Assembly (NCBI GenBank): GCA_963747735.1
Contig: CAVVGE010000004.1
Location: forward strand, 124,001-188,000
Length of the DNA: 64,000 nt
Direction: 5' to 3'
DNA from: AP-15 sp963747735
GTDB lineage: Bacteria; Pseudomonadota; Alphaproteobacteria; ATCC43930; CGMCC-115725
The position numbers and the translations under genes were made by a program. The stretch's first letter is position 1. Each line of letters begins with the position of its first letter. This document shows, piece by piece, positions 27,054-34,926 of this stretch. The notes beneath the pieces were generated by a model that saw only the letters and a program-made list of their open reading frames with translations, was not told where the DNA came from and made no database searches.

Positions 27054-27132
27054 GGCCTCCCCGCAAAGACACAGCGGCCGGCGGACACTCGCCCCGATCG
27101 AACTCTCGCGCAAGGGGCGCAATCAATCCGGA

Positions 27133-28692
27133 TCAGTGCGATGTCGGCGCGGCGGGGGCGGCGACCTTGCGCAGCAGCGGCACGACGAGCGCGGCGACCG
27201 CAAGGGCCACCATGATCGTGCGAAAGGCGTCGGCATAGGCGAGGGTCGCCGCCTCGCGATAGGCAAGATGCCACAATTGCAGCAGCGCCGCGGCATGACC
27301 GGCGATGGGTCCGCCGAGCGCCTCGGCGTAGCGTCCCGCCAGGCCGTGAAGTAGCTGCTCCATCGCCCCGTTCGCGGGGGTCAGATGCGTCGCGATGTTG
27401 TGAAAATGCAGATTGGTGCGGTCGTTGAGGATGGCGCCGCAGACCGCGATGCCGACCGCACCGCCGAGGTTGCGCATCATGTTGAAGAGGCCGCTCGCGT
27501 ATTTGAGGCGCTCGGGCGGCAGGCTGCCGAGGCCGAGATTGACGGCTGGCGCCACGGCAAAGACCTGCGGAAAACCGCGCAGCAGCTGCGGCACCAAGAA
27601 CTCGGCCGCACCCCAATCATGAGTGATAAAGCTGAACGACCACATCGCGAGGGCAAAGCAGGCGAGCCCGAACATCATCAGCCAGCGCAGGTCGATCCAG
27701 CGGGAAAGCATCACATAGACCGGCACGCCGGCGAGCGAGGCCGCACCCGTCGAAAAGATCGCGAGCCCGATCTGCCACGCGCTGAACCCGCGCACATAGC
27801 CGAGAAACAGCGGGGTCAGGTAGATCGTCGAAAAGATCCCGATCCCGGTGACAAAGGAGAGAAAGCAGCCGAGCGCGAAATTGCGGTCGCCCAGCGCGCG
27901 CAGATCGACGACCGGCCGGGCGAAGGTCAGGCTGCGCGCGGCAAACAGCAGCCCGGAAATGCCGGCGATCCAGGCGCAGGCGGTGATCGTCGGATCGTCG
28001 AGCCAGTTCCACCGCGCGCCTTCCTCGAGCACGTATTCGAGGTTGCCGAGCGCCAGCGCCAAAAGGACCATGCCGGCATAGTCCGCCCCCTTCAGCAGCG
28101 ACAGGTCGGCATGGTCGATCTTGACCAGGACCGGCACGGCAACGGCGACGAAGAGCCCCGGCGCCAGATTGACGTAGAACAGCCAGCGCCAGTCGAGCGT
28201 GTCGGTGATCCAGCCGCCGATGACCGGCCCCAGGGTCGGCGCCACCGAGGCGATCGAGCCGACCACCGCCGCCGCATAGACCCGGCGGCGCCCTCGGAAA
28301 TAATGAAACGACGAGGTGAAGACGGTCGGGATCATCGAGGCGCCGAGCAGCCCCTGCATGGCGCGGAAGACGATCATGCTCTCGATGTTCCAGGCGAGCG
28401 CGCATAAGAGGCTGGCCACGGTAAAGCCGGCCGCCGAGCCAGCAAACAGCCAGCGCGTCGAGAACACCCGCGTCAGCCAGCCTGAGAGCGGGATGACGAC
28501 GATCTCGGCGATCAGATAGGCGGTCTGCACCCAGCTGATCTGGTCCTGCGCCGCCGACAAGCCGCCGCCGATATCCTGCAGCGAGGCGGCGACGATCTGG
28601 ATGTCGAGCAAGGCCACGAACATGCCGACGCACATGACCGCAAACGGCAATACCTTTGCGGCGGGTTCGGCGGGTTCGGCGGGCGCGCTCAT
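27133..28692 (-). CDS. DHA2-family MFS drug efflux transporter (EmrB type)
   Basis: A 519-residue transporter with about 14 membrane helices. It shows the family motifs: LDIQIVAASLQDIGGGLSA in the first helix, GWLTRVFSTRWLF, the motif C stretch APTLGPVIGGWITD, and DWRWLFYVNL. It is the inner-membrane pump of a tripartite system. Its ATG overlaps the stop of the adaptor gene (ATGA), and both follow an HxlR regulator, so the three form one operon. Confidence 0.9.
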   Translation of the reverse strand: MSAPAEPAEPAAKVLPFAVMCVGMFVALLDIQIVAASLQDIGGGLSAAQDQISWVQTAYLIAEIVVIPLSGWLTRVFSTRWLFAGSAAGFTVASLLCALAWNIESMIVFRAMQGLLGASMIPTVFTSSFHYFRGRRRVYAAAVVGSIASVAPTLGPVIGGWITDTLDWRWLFYVNLAPGLFVAVAVPVLVKIDHADLSLLKGADYAGMVLLALALGNLEYVLEEGARWNWLDDPTITACAWIAGISGLLFAARSLTFARPVVDLRALGDRNFALGCFLSFVTGIGIFSTIYLTPLFLGYVRGFSAWQIGLAIFSTGAASLAGVPVYVMLSRWIDLRWLMMFGLACFALAMWSFSFITHDWGAAEFLVPQLLRGFPQVFAVAPAVNLGLGSLPPERLKYASGLFNMMRNLGGAVGIAVCGAILNDRTNLHFHNIATHLTPANGAMEQLLHGLAGRYAEALGGPIAGHAAALLQLWHLAYREAATLAYADAFRTIMVALAVAALVVPLLRKVAAPAAPTSH

Positions 28693-29816
28693 CGGCCGGC
28701 CGGGACGGACGGGCGCGTGTCGACCGCGACGGTGGCGGAGAGACCGGGGCGCAGCAGCCCCAGTGTCGCAGCACCGTCCTCGACCGCGATGCGGACCGGC
28801 ACACGCTGGACGATCTTGGTGAAGTTGCCGGTGGCGTTTTCGGGCGGGATCACGCTGAAGACGGCGCCGGTCGCCGGCGCGAGGCTCAGCACCCGGCCCT
28901 CGAAGGTATGCCCGGGCAGCACGTCGGCGACAAAGCTGGCCTTTTGCCCCGGCCGCATATGGGCCAGCTCGTCTTCCTTGAAATTGGCGTCGACCCACAG
29001 CGAATGCGCCGGCACGATCGACAGCAGCGCCGCGCCGACGGTGGCATAGGCACCGAGCTGCGCCGCGCGGTTGCCGACATAGCCGTCGATCGGGGAGCGG
29101 ATCCGGGTGTAGCCCAAATCGAGCTGCGCGGTGCGCCGATCGGCCTCAGCCTGGGTCAGGCTCGCCCGGGTTTCGGCCATCTCGGTGTCGATGACGGCGA
29201 GCTGCTGTTTTGCCGCATCGAGCCCGGCTTGGCCCGAGCGCACCACGGCTTCGGCCTTGCGCGCGGCGGCAAGCGCCTTCTGGTCGTTTTGCAGCGAGCC
29301 AAAGCTGGTGACCGCCAGCGCGTGATAGCGGACGGCGTCGACGCGCGCATAAGCCGCTTCGGCTTGGTCCGCGGCCAGCTTTGCCTGGGCCGCGCCGATC
29401 ATCGATTTTTGCAGATCTAGCTTTGCCCGCAGATTGGCGAGCGCGGCGGTCTGGTGCTCGACCACCGCTTCGGCATGCGCGAGCTTGGCTTTGTAGTCGC
29501 GATCGTCGAGCCGGACCAAGAGCTGGCCGGCTTTGACGTATTGGTTGTCGCCGACCAGGAGCTCCGTGACAAACCCCGCGACGTGCGGCGCGATTGCCGT
29601 GACGTTGCCGCCGACATAGGCGTCGTCGGTGGTCTCGATAAAGCGGCCGACCTGCCACCAGCCCCAGCCGTACCAGGCGATGGCACCCGCAACGAAGACG
29701 CCGAGCCCAGCCAGGCCCCAGCGACGGCTCGGGCGAAAGCGGCGGGTCAGGACGCCGGTTCGGCCGTCGGGGGCGAAGCCCGGTGCGGCGCCGCGGTCGA
29801 GGGTTTCGCTGCTCAT
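28689..29816 (-). CDS. HlyD/EmrA-type membrane fusion protein
   Basis: A 375-residue periplasmic adaptor with one N-terminal membrane helix (GLAGLGVFVAGAIAWYGWGW), a lipoyl half (TAIAPHVAGFVTELLV), a long helical hairpin of about 110 residues, and the second lipoyl half (IRSPIDGYVGNRA). It links the MFS pump to an outer-membrane channel not present in this window. Its start overlaps the HxlR stop. Confidence 0.9.
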   Translation of the reverse strand: MSSETLDRGAAPGFAPDGRTGVLTRRFRPSRRWGLAGLGVFVAGAIAWYGWGWWQVGRFIETTDDAYVGGNVTAIAPHVAGFVTELLVGDNQYVKAGQLLVRLDDRDYKAKLAHAEAVVEHQTAALANLRAKLDLQKSMIGAAQAKLAADQAEAAYARVDAVRYHALAVTSFGSLQNDQKALAAARKAEAVVRSGQAGLDAAKQQLAVIDTEMAETRASLTQAEADRRTAQLDLGYTRIRSPIDGYVGNRAAQLGAYATVGAALLSIVPAHSLWVDANFKEDELAHMRPGQKASFVADVLPGHTFEGRVLSLAPATGAVFSVIPPENATGNFTKIVQRVPVRIAVEDGAATLGLLRPGLSATVAVDTRPSVPAGR

Positions 29817-30325
29817 GCCGCCCCTCCCGGCGCGACCGATCGATCGGCAGCCGCCGCCAGCTTGCGGCGCACGCCGTCATCGGCGCCGGGCCCGGCGACG
29901 AGCGCGAAATCGGGGTCGGCAATCCGCTCGCCGGTGGCGCCGTCGACCAGCGCCGGCTCGACCACCGCGCCGGTGCGCTTGTTGACGATCTGCACCGCCG
30001 CGCCCTCGGGCGCAAAATGCCGGTTGCCCCAGGCCAGCAACGCGAGCAGCACCGGGCGGAAGTCGCGGCCGCGCGCGGTCAGCACATATTCGTCGCGCGG
30101 CGGGTGCTCGCGGTAGCGGCGCTTTTCCAAAAGCCCCGCTTCGACCAATGCGTTCAGCCGGCGCGCCAGCATGTTGGGGGCGACACCGAGGCTTTTTTCA
30201 AGCTCGTCGAACCGCGTCAGCCCATAGAAGGCGTCGCGCAGGATCAGGATCGACCACCATTCGCCGACGCGCTCGAGGCTGCGGGCGATCGGGCACTGCA
30301 TGTTGCCAAAGCTCTTGCGCTGCAT
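29813..30325 (-). CDS. HxlR-family transcriptional regulator
   Basis: A 170-residue regulator. The winged helix occupies the first 100 residues (CPIARSLERVGEWWSILILR, then RFDELEKSLGVAPNMLARRL) with the HxlR Cys near the start (MQCPIARSL), a residue often involved in redox or aldehyde sensing. The last 60 residues are an extension. It is the first gene of the efflux operon and probably represses it and itself through the palindrome upstream. Confidence 0.88.
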   Translation of the reverse strand: MQRKSFGNMQCPIARSLERVGEWWSILILRDAFYGLTRFDELEKSLGVAPNMLARRLNALVEAGLLEKRRYREHPPRDEYVLTARGRDFRPVLLALLAWGNRHFAPEGAAVQIVNKRTGAVVEPALVDGATGERIADPDFALVAGPGADDGVRRKLAAAADRSVAPGGAA

Positions 30326-30339
30326 AGGCCACCCGGTGA

Positions 30340-30362
30340 GTAACTTTCATGATAAAAGTTAC
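30340..30362 (-). promoter_or_regulatory. Candidate HxlR operator
   Basis: GTAACTTT at 30340-30347 and AAAGTTAC at 30355-30362 form perfect 8-nt arms around a 7-nt spacer, 15-37 nt before the regulator start. HxlR proteins bind such short inverted repeats as dimers. Confidence 0.6.
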
Positions 30363-30479
30363 ATCGCCGAACGTCCGTTTCAAGGGGGCCGAAATCGGGA
30401 TTGGCGACCGGCGCTTCGTCGCGGCGCGCCCGGTCGCGTCCGGCGTGGCGGGTTTGGTCGGCTCGATGCGGCGGCGCGC

Positions 30480-30872
30480 TCAGCCGCATTTTTCGGGCGG
30501 CAGGTCGCGCCGGCGGAAGCTTTCGTAGCCGATCTTCGGCGTGTCGCGGGGGTCGCTCCAATGATAGACGACCCGGATCGGCCCGACCGCCGCGACCGGA
30601 GCGCTCGTCTCGGTGCCGCAGCCGAAATCGAGCTGCAGGTCGAGTTCGTTGTCATTGCGCCACTGGAGCCCGATCAGCACCTCCCAGCTGCGCGTTTCGA
30701 CGAGCGTTGTCGAGAACCAATGGCCGGCGCGCTTCAACCAGATCACGCTCTTTGAGCGGTGCTCGGGCATCCCAAAGAAATTCGTTTCGGCGCTCACCAC
30801 ATCGCCGCGCCCGTTTTTTGCCGACGCGTCCATGAAGTCGCGACCGTAAAGCATGTTGCCCCAGATCACCAC
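30480..30872 (-). CDS. Unrecognised protein, tandem paralog A
   Basis: A 130-residue protein with no family I recognise. Its core (SVIWLKRAGHWFSTTLVE, then LQWRNDNELDLQLDFGC, then GPIRVVYHW) matches the next gene upstream (paralog B) block by block, so the two arose by duplication. The C-terminus is charged and lacks any secretion or membrane signal. The start is uncertain among the codons at 30872, 30854 and 30833; similarity to paralog B extends to the first. Confidence 0.5.
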   Translation of the reverse strand: MVIWGNMLYGRDFMDASAKNGRGDVVSAETNFFGMPEHRSKSVIWLKRAGHWFSTTLVETRSWEVLIGLQWRNDNELDLQLDFGCGTETSAPVAAVGPIRVVYHWSDPRDTPKIGYESFRRRDLPPEKCG

Positions 30873-30969
30873 GAAATGCGATAAACCTTATTAGAAAGAA
30901 AGCCAAGATGCTAAATATAACTATTAATACAAGATAATATTACCCACTTAACCGTCAGACGTTTCACGA

Positions 30970-31398
30970 TCAATTGGGGCAGCCCTTTGCAAGGGTTCTG
31001 TCATTATCGCGGAGACGGTAGGCGATATGTATCGTACCGAGCCTGTCGAGCGGATGCGTCATCTGAACGAGGCATCCAAAGTTGAGAAGCAAGTCAAGCG
31101 CATCGTCGCTTCTCCACTCGATGTTCTCGTGGATGCCGAAGCTCTTGATTTCGACCAGTGTCGTCCAAAACCAATGGTGGGCTCGCCGAAGCTCAACGAC
31201 CGTGTGGTCGGGATCCTGCCAGCGGCCGGAGGCTTCGGTCGACACCATGACCTCGTCGCCCCTATCATTCCTGGCTCGGTCTTCCGATATCGCGTTCGGC
31301 CCGACAATCGAGCTGAAGAGGACCACAGCCTCGACAAACCTTGCAGCGTAGAAAATAGCGGCGGCCCGCTCCGACGAGCCCGGCGAGCAGCAAAACAC
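30970..31398 (-). CDS. Unrecognised protein, tandem paralog B
   Basis: Up to 142 residues. The core TVVELRRAHHWFWTTLVE, then IEWRSDDALDLLLNFGC and GTIHIAYRL aligns with paralog A. A hydrophobic stretch near the N-terminus (AAAIFYAARFVEAVVLFSSI) may be a signal or may not be translated if the true start is internal. The AT-rich gap of about 100 bp between the paralogs (30873-30969) contrasts with the rest of the window. Confidence 0.5.
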   Translation of the reverse strand: MFCCSPGSSERAAAIFYAARFVEAVVLFSSIVGPNAISEDRARNDRGDEVMVSTEASGRWQDPDHTVVELRRAHHWFWTTLVEIKSFGIHENIEWRSDDALDLLLNFGCLVQMTHPLDRLGTIHIAYRLRDNDRTLAKGCPN

Positions 31399-31538
31399 GC
31401 TTGAGCACGGCGTGAGAGAAGGATGGGCGTGATCCTGAAGGGAGCATCACCGCCAGCGGCCGGTGGCGGCGTCGGTCCACCCGCGGTTGATCCATCCCAA
31501 GTTCGGGCGGGATACCCGTCTTGCTGGGAGGAACGGCT

Positions 31539-32022
31539 TCACTTCAGGCGCGGGCGCTCCTCCGCGGTTCCGACCTTCTCGAAACGGAACTGGTCGGGCC
31601 GCAGCGCGATATGTGTCTGTGGCTCGATACCGAAGGAAACACTGCCTTTGCCCGACAATTTTGCCCCTTTGTCGATAAAGCTGTTCTGTACCACAACCAG
31701 GCATTTTAGCTGGCTCGGCGCGAGTTGCGCGGCTCCGGCGAGCGCAGCTCCGAAAATCACCGTATCCCCTTCGATTTCTTGCTTGATGTCGAACTGCCAG
31801 CCGGCAGGATAATTCGGAATGGCGGTTATCGTGGCGTTTTCCAAAACCGCGTCGATGACGCTGACGCGGCCATGATCCGCCGTCCTCTATCTTTATCGTC
31901 ACGCAGTAATCCGCAAATTTGGAATGTCCGTTCGGCTGGTCCGAAGCCAGCGAGCCGTCGCAGAGCAGCAGCCCGATGACGATCGGAAACAAGCTCGTAC
32001 GGATCACAGCAAGGCATCGCAC
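31539..32022 (-). pseudogene. Secreted protein of unknown function, frameshifted
   Basis: The 5' frame reads a signal-like segment (IRTSLFPIVIGLLLCDGSLA) and then SKFADYCVTIKIEDGG; a one-base shift near 31885 joins it to DHGRVSVIDAVLENATITAI and on to QFRFEKVGTAEERPRLK. Joined, it gives about 160 residues. No family recognised. As written, the protein would be cut into two unrelated pieces. The start is unclear: GTG 32022 lies right behind GGGGAG, while an ATG in another frame fits that site better. The 140 bp between this gene and paralog B hold nothing I can identify. Confidence 0.5.
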
Positions 32023-32091
32023 CTCCCCGGCGTGGCATCACCAGGCGCCTCATACACGAAAAGATTGCAAACGTCAAGAACGAATGGCAAC

Positions 32092-32571
32092 TCAACCATG
32101 CCGGTGGATCGGGTCGATCCAGCGTACTTCTTCGGGGGGCTCGGCCGGGGCGATGTCGAGATTGACGACGACCGCCTCGTTGTCGCTGCGCACCAAGACG
32201 CATTCGAGCGTGTCGTCGGTGGACGCGTTGATCTCCTGGTGCGGCACATAGGGCGGGACGAAGATAAAATCGCCGGGGCCGGCCTCGGCGACATATTCGA
32301 GCCGCTCGCCCCAGCGCATCCGCGCCCGGCCCTTCAGCACATAGATGACGCTTTCGAGGGCGCCATGGTGGTGCGCGCCGGTCTTGGCGTTGGCGTGGAT
32401 CCTGACCGTGCCGGCCCAGATCTTTTGCGCGCCGACGCGGGCGAAATTGATCGCCGCCGCGCGGTCCATGCCCGGCGTCTGGGCGGTGTTCGGGTCGAGC
32501 CGGTCGCCGGGGATGACCTTGACGCCATGCGTCTTCCAATCGACCGGGCCATGCTCGTGTCTGTCGCTCAT
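32092..32571 (-). CDS. Cupin-domain protein
   Basis: A 159-residue single-domain cupin. The two conserved motifs are present: TGAHHHGALESVIYVLKGRA with metal-binding His residues, and FIFVPPYVPHQEINAS with the late His. Such proteins are metal-dependent enzymes or sensors; the reaction cannot be assigned. It is divergent from the substrate-binding protein gene, with 52 bp between their starts. Confidence 0.82.
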   Translation of the reverse strand: MSDRHEHGPVDWKTHGVKVIPGDRLDPNTAQTPGMDRAAAINFARVGAQKIWAGTVRIHANAKTGAHHHGALESVIYVLKGRARMRWGERLEYVAEAGPGDFIFVPPYVPHQEINASTDDTLECVLVRSDNEAVVVNLDIAPAEPPEEVRWIDPIHRHG

Positions 32572-32623
32572 CGGGGCCGCCTTTCTTGCTATGGTCCTCT
32601 GCCTAGCGCAAAAGGAGCCGCGC

Positions 32624-33553
32624 ATGAAGCTCGCCGTGCCGGACCTGATCTCGAACTCCTATTTCCCGGCAGTAGCCGCGGTCGCGCTCGGCTTTTTCAA
32701 GGAGGAAGGGCTCGACGTCAGCCTCGAATTGGTGTTCCCCGTCGATCGCGCCTATCGCGAGATGGGCGCCGGCAACATCGATTTTGTCGGCGGCTCGGCG
32801 CATTCGGCCCTGGCGGCGTTCCCCGAATGGGCGGGGGTGAAGCTCGTCTGCGCGCAGGCGCAAGGCATGTACTGGTTTCTGGTCATGCGCGCCGATCTGG
32901 GTGCAGGGCGCGGCGATATCGACGCGGTCAAGGGCCGCCGCATCGGGGCCGCACCCTGGGTCGAAATGGGGTTGCGCCGGCTCTTGGCCGAGGCCGGGAT
33001 CGACCTCGACCGCGACCGGGTGACGATCGCCCCGGTGCCGGGTGCGGCAGGCGCCGGGATCAATTTTGGGGTGACCGCAGCGCAGGCGCTCGAAAAAGGG
33101 CTGATCGACGGGTTCTGGGCGAACGGCATGGGGGCGGAGGTCGCGGTGCGGCGCGGCGCCGGCACGGTCGTTCTCGATGTCCGCCGCGGCGACGGGCCGA
33201 AAGCGGCGTTCAACTATACGATGTCGGCATTGGCGACGACCGACCGGCTGATCGAGCGCTCGCCCGAGGCGGCCGAAGCTGCGGTGCGCGCGTTGGTCAA
33301 GACCCAGCGGGCGCTGAAAGCCGATCCCGGTCGAGCGACCGAAATCGGCCGCAAGCTCTTCCCGGCCGCGGAGGCGGGCCTGATCGCAGAGCTGATCCGC
33401 CGCGACCTGCCCTATTACGACCCGAGGATCACCCGCGGCTTTGTCGCCGACATGAACCAATTCGCCCGCGAGGTCGGCATCTTGCAGGGCGATCCCGCCT
33501 ACGAGGCGGTCGTCGCCACCCGCTTCTCACCCCTATGGGACGCGCCGGCCTAG
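32624..33553 (+). CDS. NMT1/THI5-like substrate-binding protein without signal peptide
   Basis: A 309-residue protein of the NMT1/TauA-like periplasmic binding fold (LGFFKEEGLDVSLELVF, GAGNIDFVGGSAHSALAAFP, ALEKGLIDGFWANG). ABC transporter partners would import nitrogen- or sulfur-containing compounds, but no permease or ATPase is adjacent. The protein starts directly with the fold (MKLAVPDLISNSYFPAVAAV), with AAAGGAG 6 nt upstream, and has no signal peptide or lipobox. It may act in the cytoplasm as an enzyme or ligand sensor. Confidence 0.78.
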   Translation: MKLAVPDLISNSYFPAVAAVALGFFKEEGLDVSLELVFPVDRAYREMGAGNIDFVGGSAHSALAAFPEWAGVKLVCAQAQGMYWFLVMRADLGAGRGDIDAVKGRRIGAAPWVEMGLRRLLAEAGIDLDRDRVTIAPVPGAAGAGINFGVTAAQALEKGLIDGFWANGMGAEVAVRRGAGTVVLDVRRGDGPKAAFNYTMSALATTDRLIERSPEAAEAAVRALVKTQRALKADPGRATEIGRKLFPAAEAGLIAELIRRDLPYYDPRITRGFVADMNQFAREVGILQGDPAYEAVVATRFSPLWDAPA

Positions 33554-33754
33554 GCCCCAATGCCTTCCGGCCCCTGCTCCGGTCGGCAACCGCCCTTCCG
33601 CCGGCCATCCTCGCCTTAAGAGAGCCGGTCGCAGCGGTCCTCCCAACCCAGGTTCTGAACGCGGATCAGCCGCTCGCGCGGACTTCATTCCCTCACTAAG
33701 CTGCACTGCTGTCTTGATCGTTCGTGATCGGCCGTGTGCCGGCCATCTATGTGT

Positions 33755-33791
33755 GGACGGCCCCTTGGCACTCAATGCCGTGGGGCCGTCC
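33755..33791. repeat. Long hairpin in a gene-poor stretch
   Basis: GGACGGCCCC at 33755-33764 pairs perfectly with GGGGCCGTCC at 33782-33791; inside, GGCA and TGCC pair around a 5-nt loop, so nearly the whole 37 nt forms one stem. It could end transcription of the upstream gene or be a structured element. No gene is supported between 33554 and 33960. Confidence 0.5.
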
Positions 33792-33841
33792 GCCCCAACA
33801 CGTCCTTTTCTTGCAAGGCGGTTCCATCGCGAGACGTGGAC

Positions 33842-33886
33842 GCCCACGGATCAAGTCCGTGGGCTGAAGGCCCACGGGTCAAGCCC
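33842..33886. repeat. Small hairpin and partial direct repeat
   Basis: GCCCACGGA and TCCGTGGGC form a hairpin with a 5-nt loop, followed by a second, diverged copy of the same unit (GCCCACGGGTCAAGCCCG). The pattern resembles dispersed REP-like intergenic sequences. Confidence 0.4.
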
Positions 33887-33969
33887 GGCCGAGGCGAAGC
33901 TTTTGCTTCGAAGCATTTGATGATAATCGGAAATCTGAACCGGACAGCAGTGTAAATTAAAAAAGGGCC

Positions 33970-34097
33970 TCAGTGGCCAACCGCTTTGCCGGTTGTCCGG
34001 ATGGCGGAAATGAAAATGGCCGCCGGTAATCCTCACTCTGCGCCAGCCGTCTTGTTCGATGGCCCGGATGATGTCGCGGCTGTTCGTTGGCGCTCAT
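33970..34097 (-). pseudogene. HicA mRNA interferase remnant
   Basis: From ATG 34097 a one-base shift within the first codons brings in SRDIIRAIEQDGWRRVRITG and then GGHFHFRHPDN, which is the double-stranded-RNA-binding fold of HicA toxins including the catalytic His region (normally GSHHQFRHP). After that the family sequence is lost, and no HicB partner is found. This is a 40-codon remnant of a hicAB module. Confidence 0.55.
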
Positions 34098-34227
34098 GCC
34101 GCCGCCCCGCCTGGCGCGCTCGAACCGGGCGGCCTCAGCGAGCGGTTGGCCCAACGTCGATCCGAGCTGACCGCAGAAGCCCGTCTAGCGATACGGATTG
34201 TTCCCGCCGAAGGGTATGCTGTGAGGT

Positions 34228-34872
34228 ATGAGCGAGGGTGTGCCGTTCGAGCAACCGGGTGTGCGCGGCTTTCTGCACCGGCCGGCCGGCCCTGGCGGGG
34301 ACGGGCTGGTGCTGACCCACGGCGCGGGTGGCGACTGCAATTCGCTGACTTTGGTCAGAGCGGCGGAGGCGTTCAGCGCTGCGGGATTGTGCGTGCTGCG
34401 GTGCGACCTGCCGTTTCGCCAGCAGCGGCCGAAGGGGCCGCCTTCGCCCTCGACTGCGGCCAAGGACCGCGCGGGCTTGCGCGAGGCGGTCGCGGCGATG
34501 CGCGCGCTGGTGCGGGGCCGGACGCTTCTCGGCGGCCACTCCTATGGCGGGCGGCAGGCCACGCTGCTGGCGGCGGAGGAGCCCGATGCGGCAGTGGGAT
34601 TGCTGCTGTTTTCCTATCCGCTGCATCCGCCCGGCAAGGCCGAACGGCTGCGCACCGAGCATTTCCCGCTTCTCTCTGTGCCCGTGGTCTTTGTTCACGG
34701 CACCCGCGACGCCTTCGGCTCGATCGACGAATTGCGCCGGGCGGCCGCGGCGATCCCGGCACCCACGCAGATCGTCACGATCGACGGCGCCGGCCACGAT
34801 TTGCGCAAAGGGCGTTTCGATCTCGGCCCGGTGGTGGCGGCGTTGCTGGCGTCGTTGCTGAACGCCGGTTGA
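34228..34872 (+). CDS. Alpha/beta hydrolase, KANL3/Tex30-like
   Basis: A 214-residue alpha/beta hydrolase. The triad can be placed: Ser in LLGGHSYGGRQA, Asp in VHGTRDAFGS and His in IDGAGHDLRKG; LVLTHGAGGD is the oxyanion-hole strand. The family includes dienelactone-type hydrolases and Tex30/KANL3-like proteins of unclear substrate. It is followed 54 nt later by the amidohydrolase gene. Confidence 0.83.
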   Translation: MSEGVPFEQPGVRGFLHRPAGPGGDGLVLTHGAGGDCNSLTLVRAAEAFSAAGLCVLRCDLPFRQQRPKGPPSPSTAAKDRAGLREAVAAMRALVRGRTLLGGHSYGGRQATLLAAEEPDAAVGLLLFSYPLHPPGKAERLRTEHFPLLSVPVVFVHGTRDAFGSIDELRRAAAAIPAPTQIVTIDGAGHDLRKGRFDLGPVVAALLASLLNAG

Positions 34873-34926
34873 CAGCGGCGCGCAGGCGACCCGATGGTTG
34901 GCGATCGGATTTGACGGGAGACCCCG

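Noticed and set aside
31027..31404. Plus-strand open frame opposite paralog B
   Set aside because: Paralog B is supported by similarity to paralog A; the opposite frame has none.
33755..33886. CRISPR-like or transposon end repeats
   Set aside because: There are only two irregular units with no spacers and no transposase, so REP-like or hairpin sequence is the better reading.
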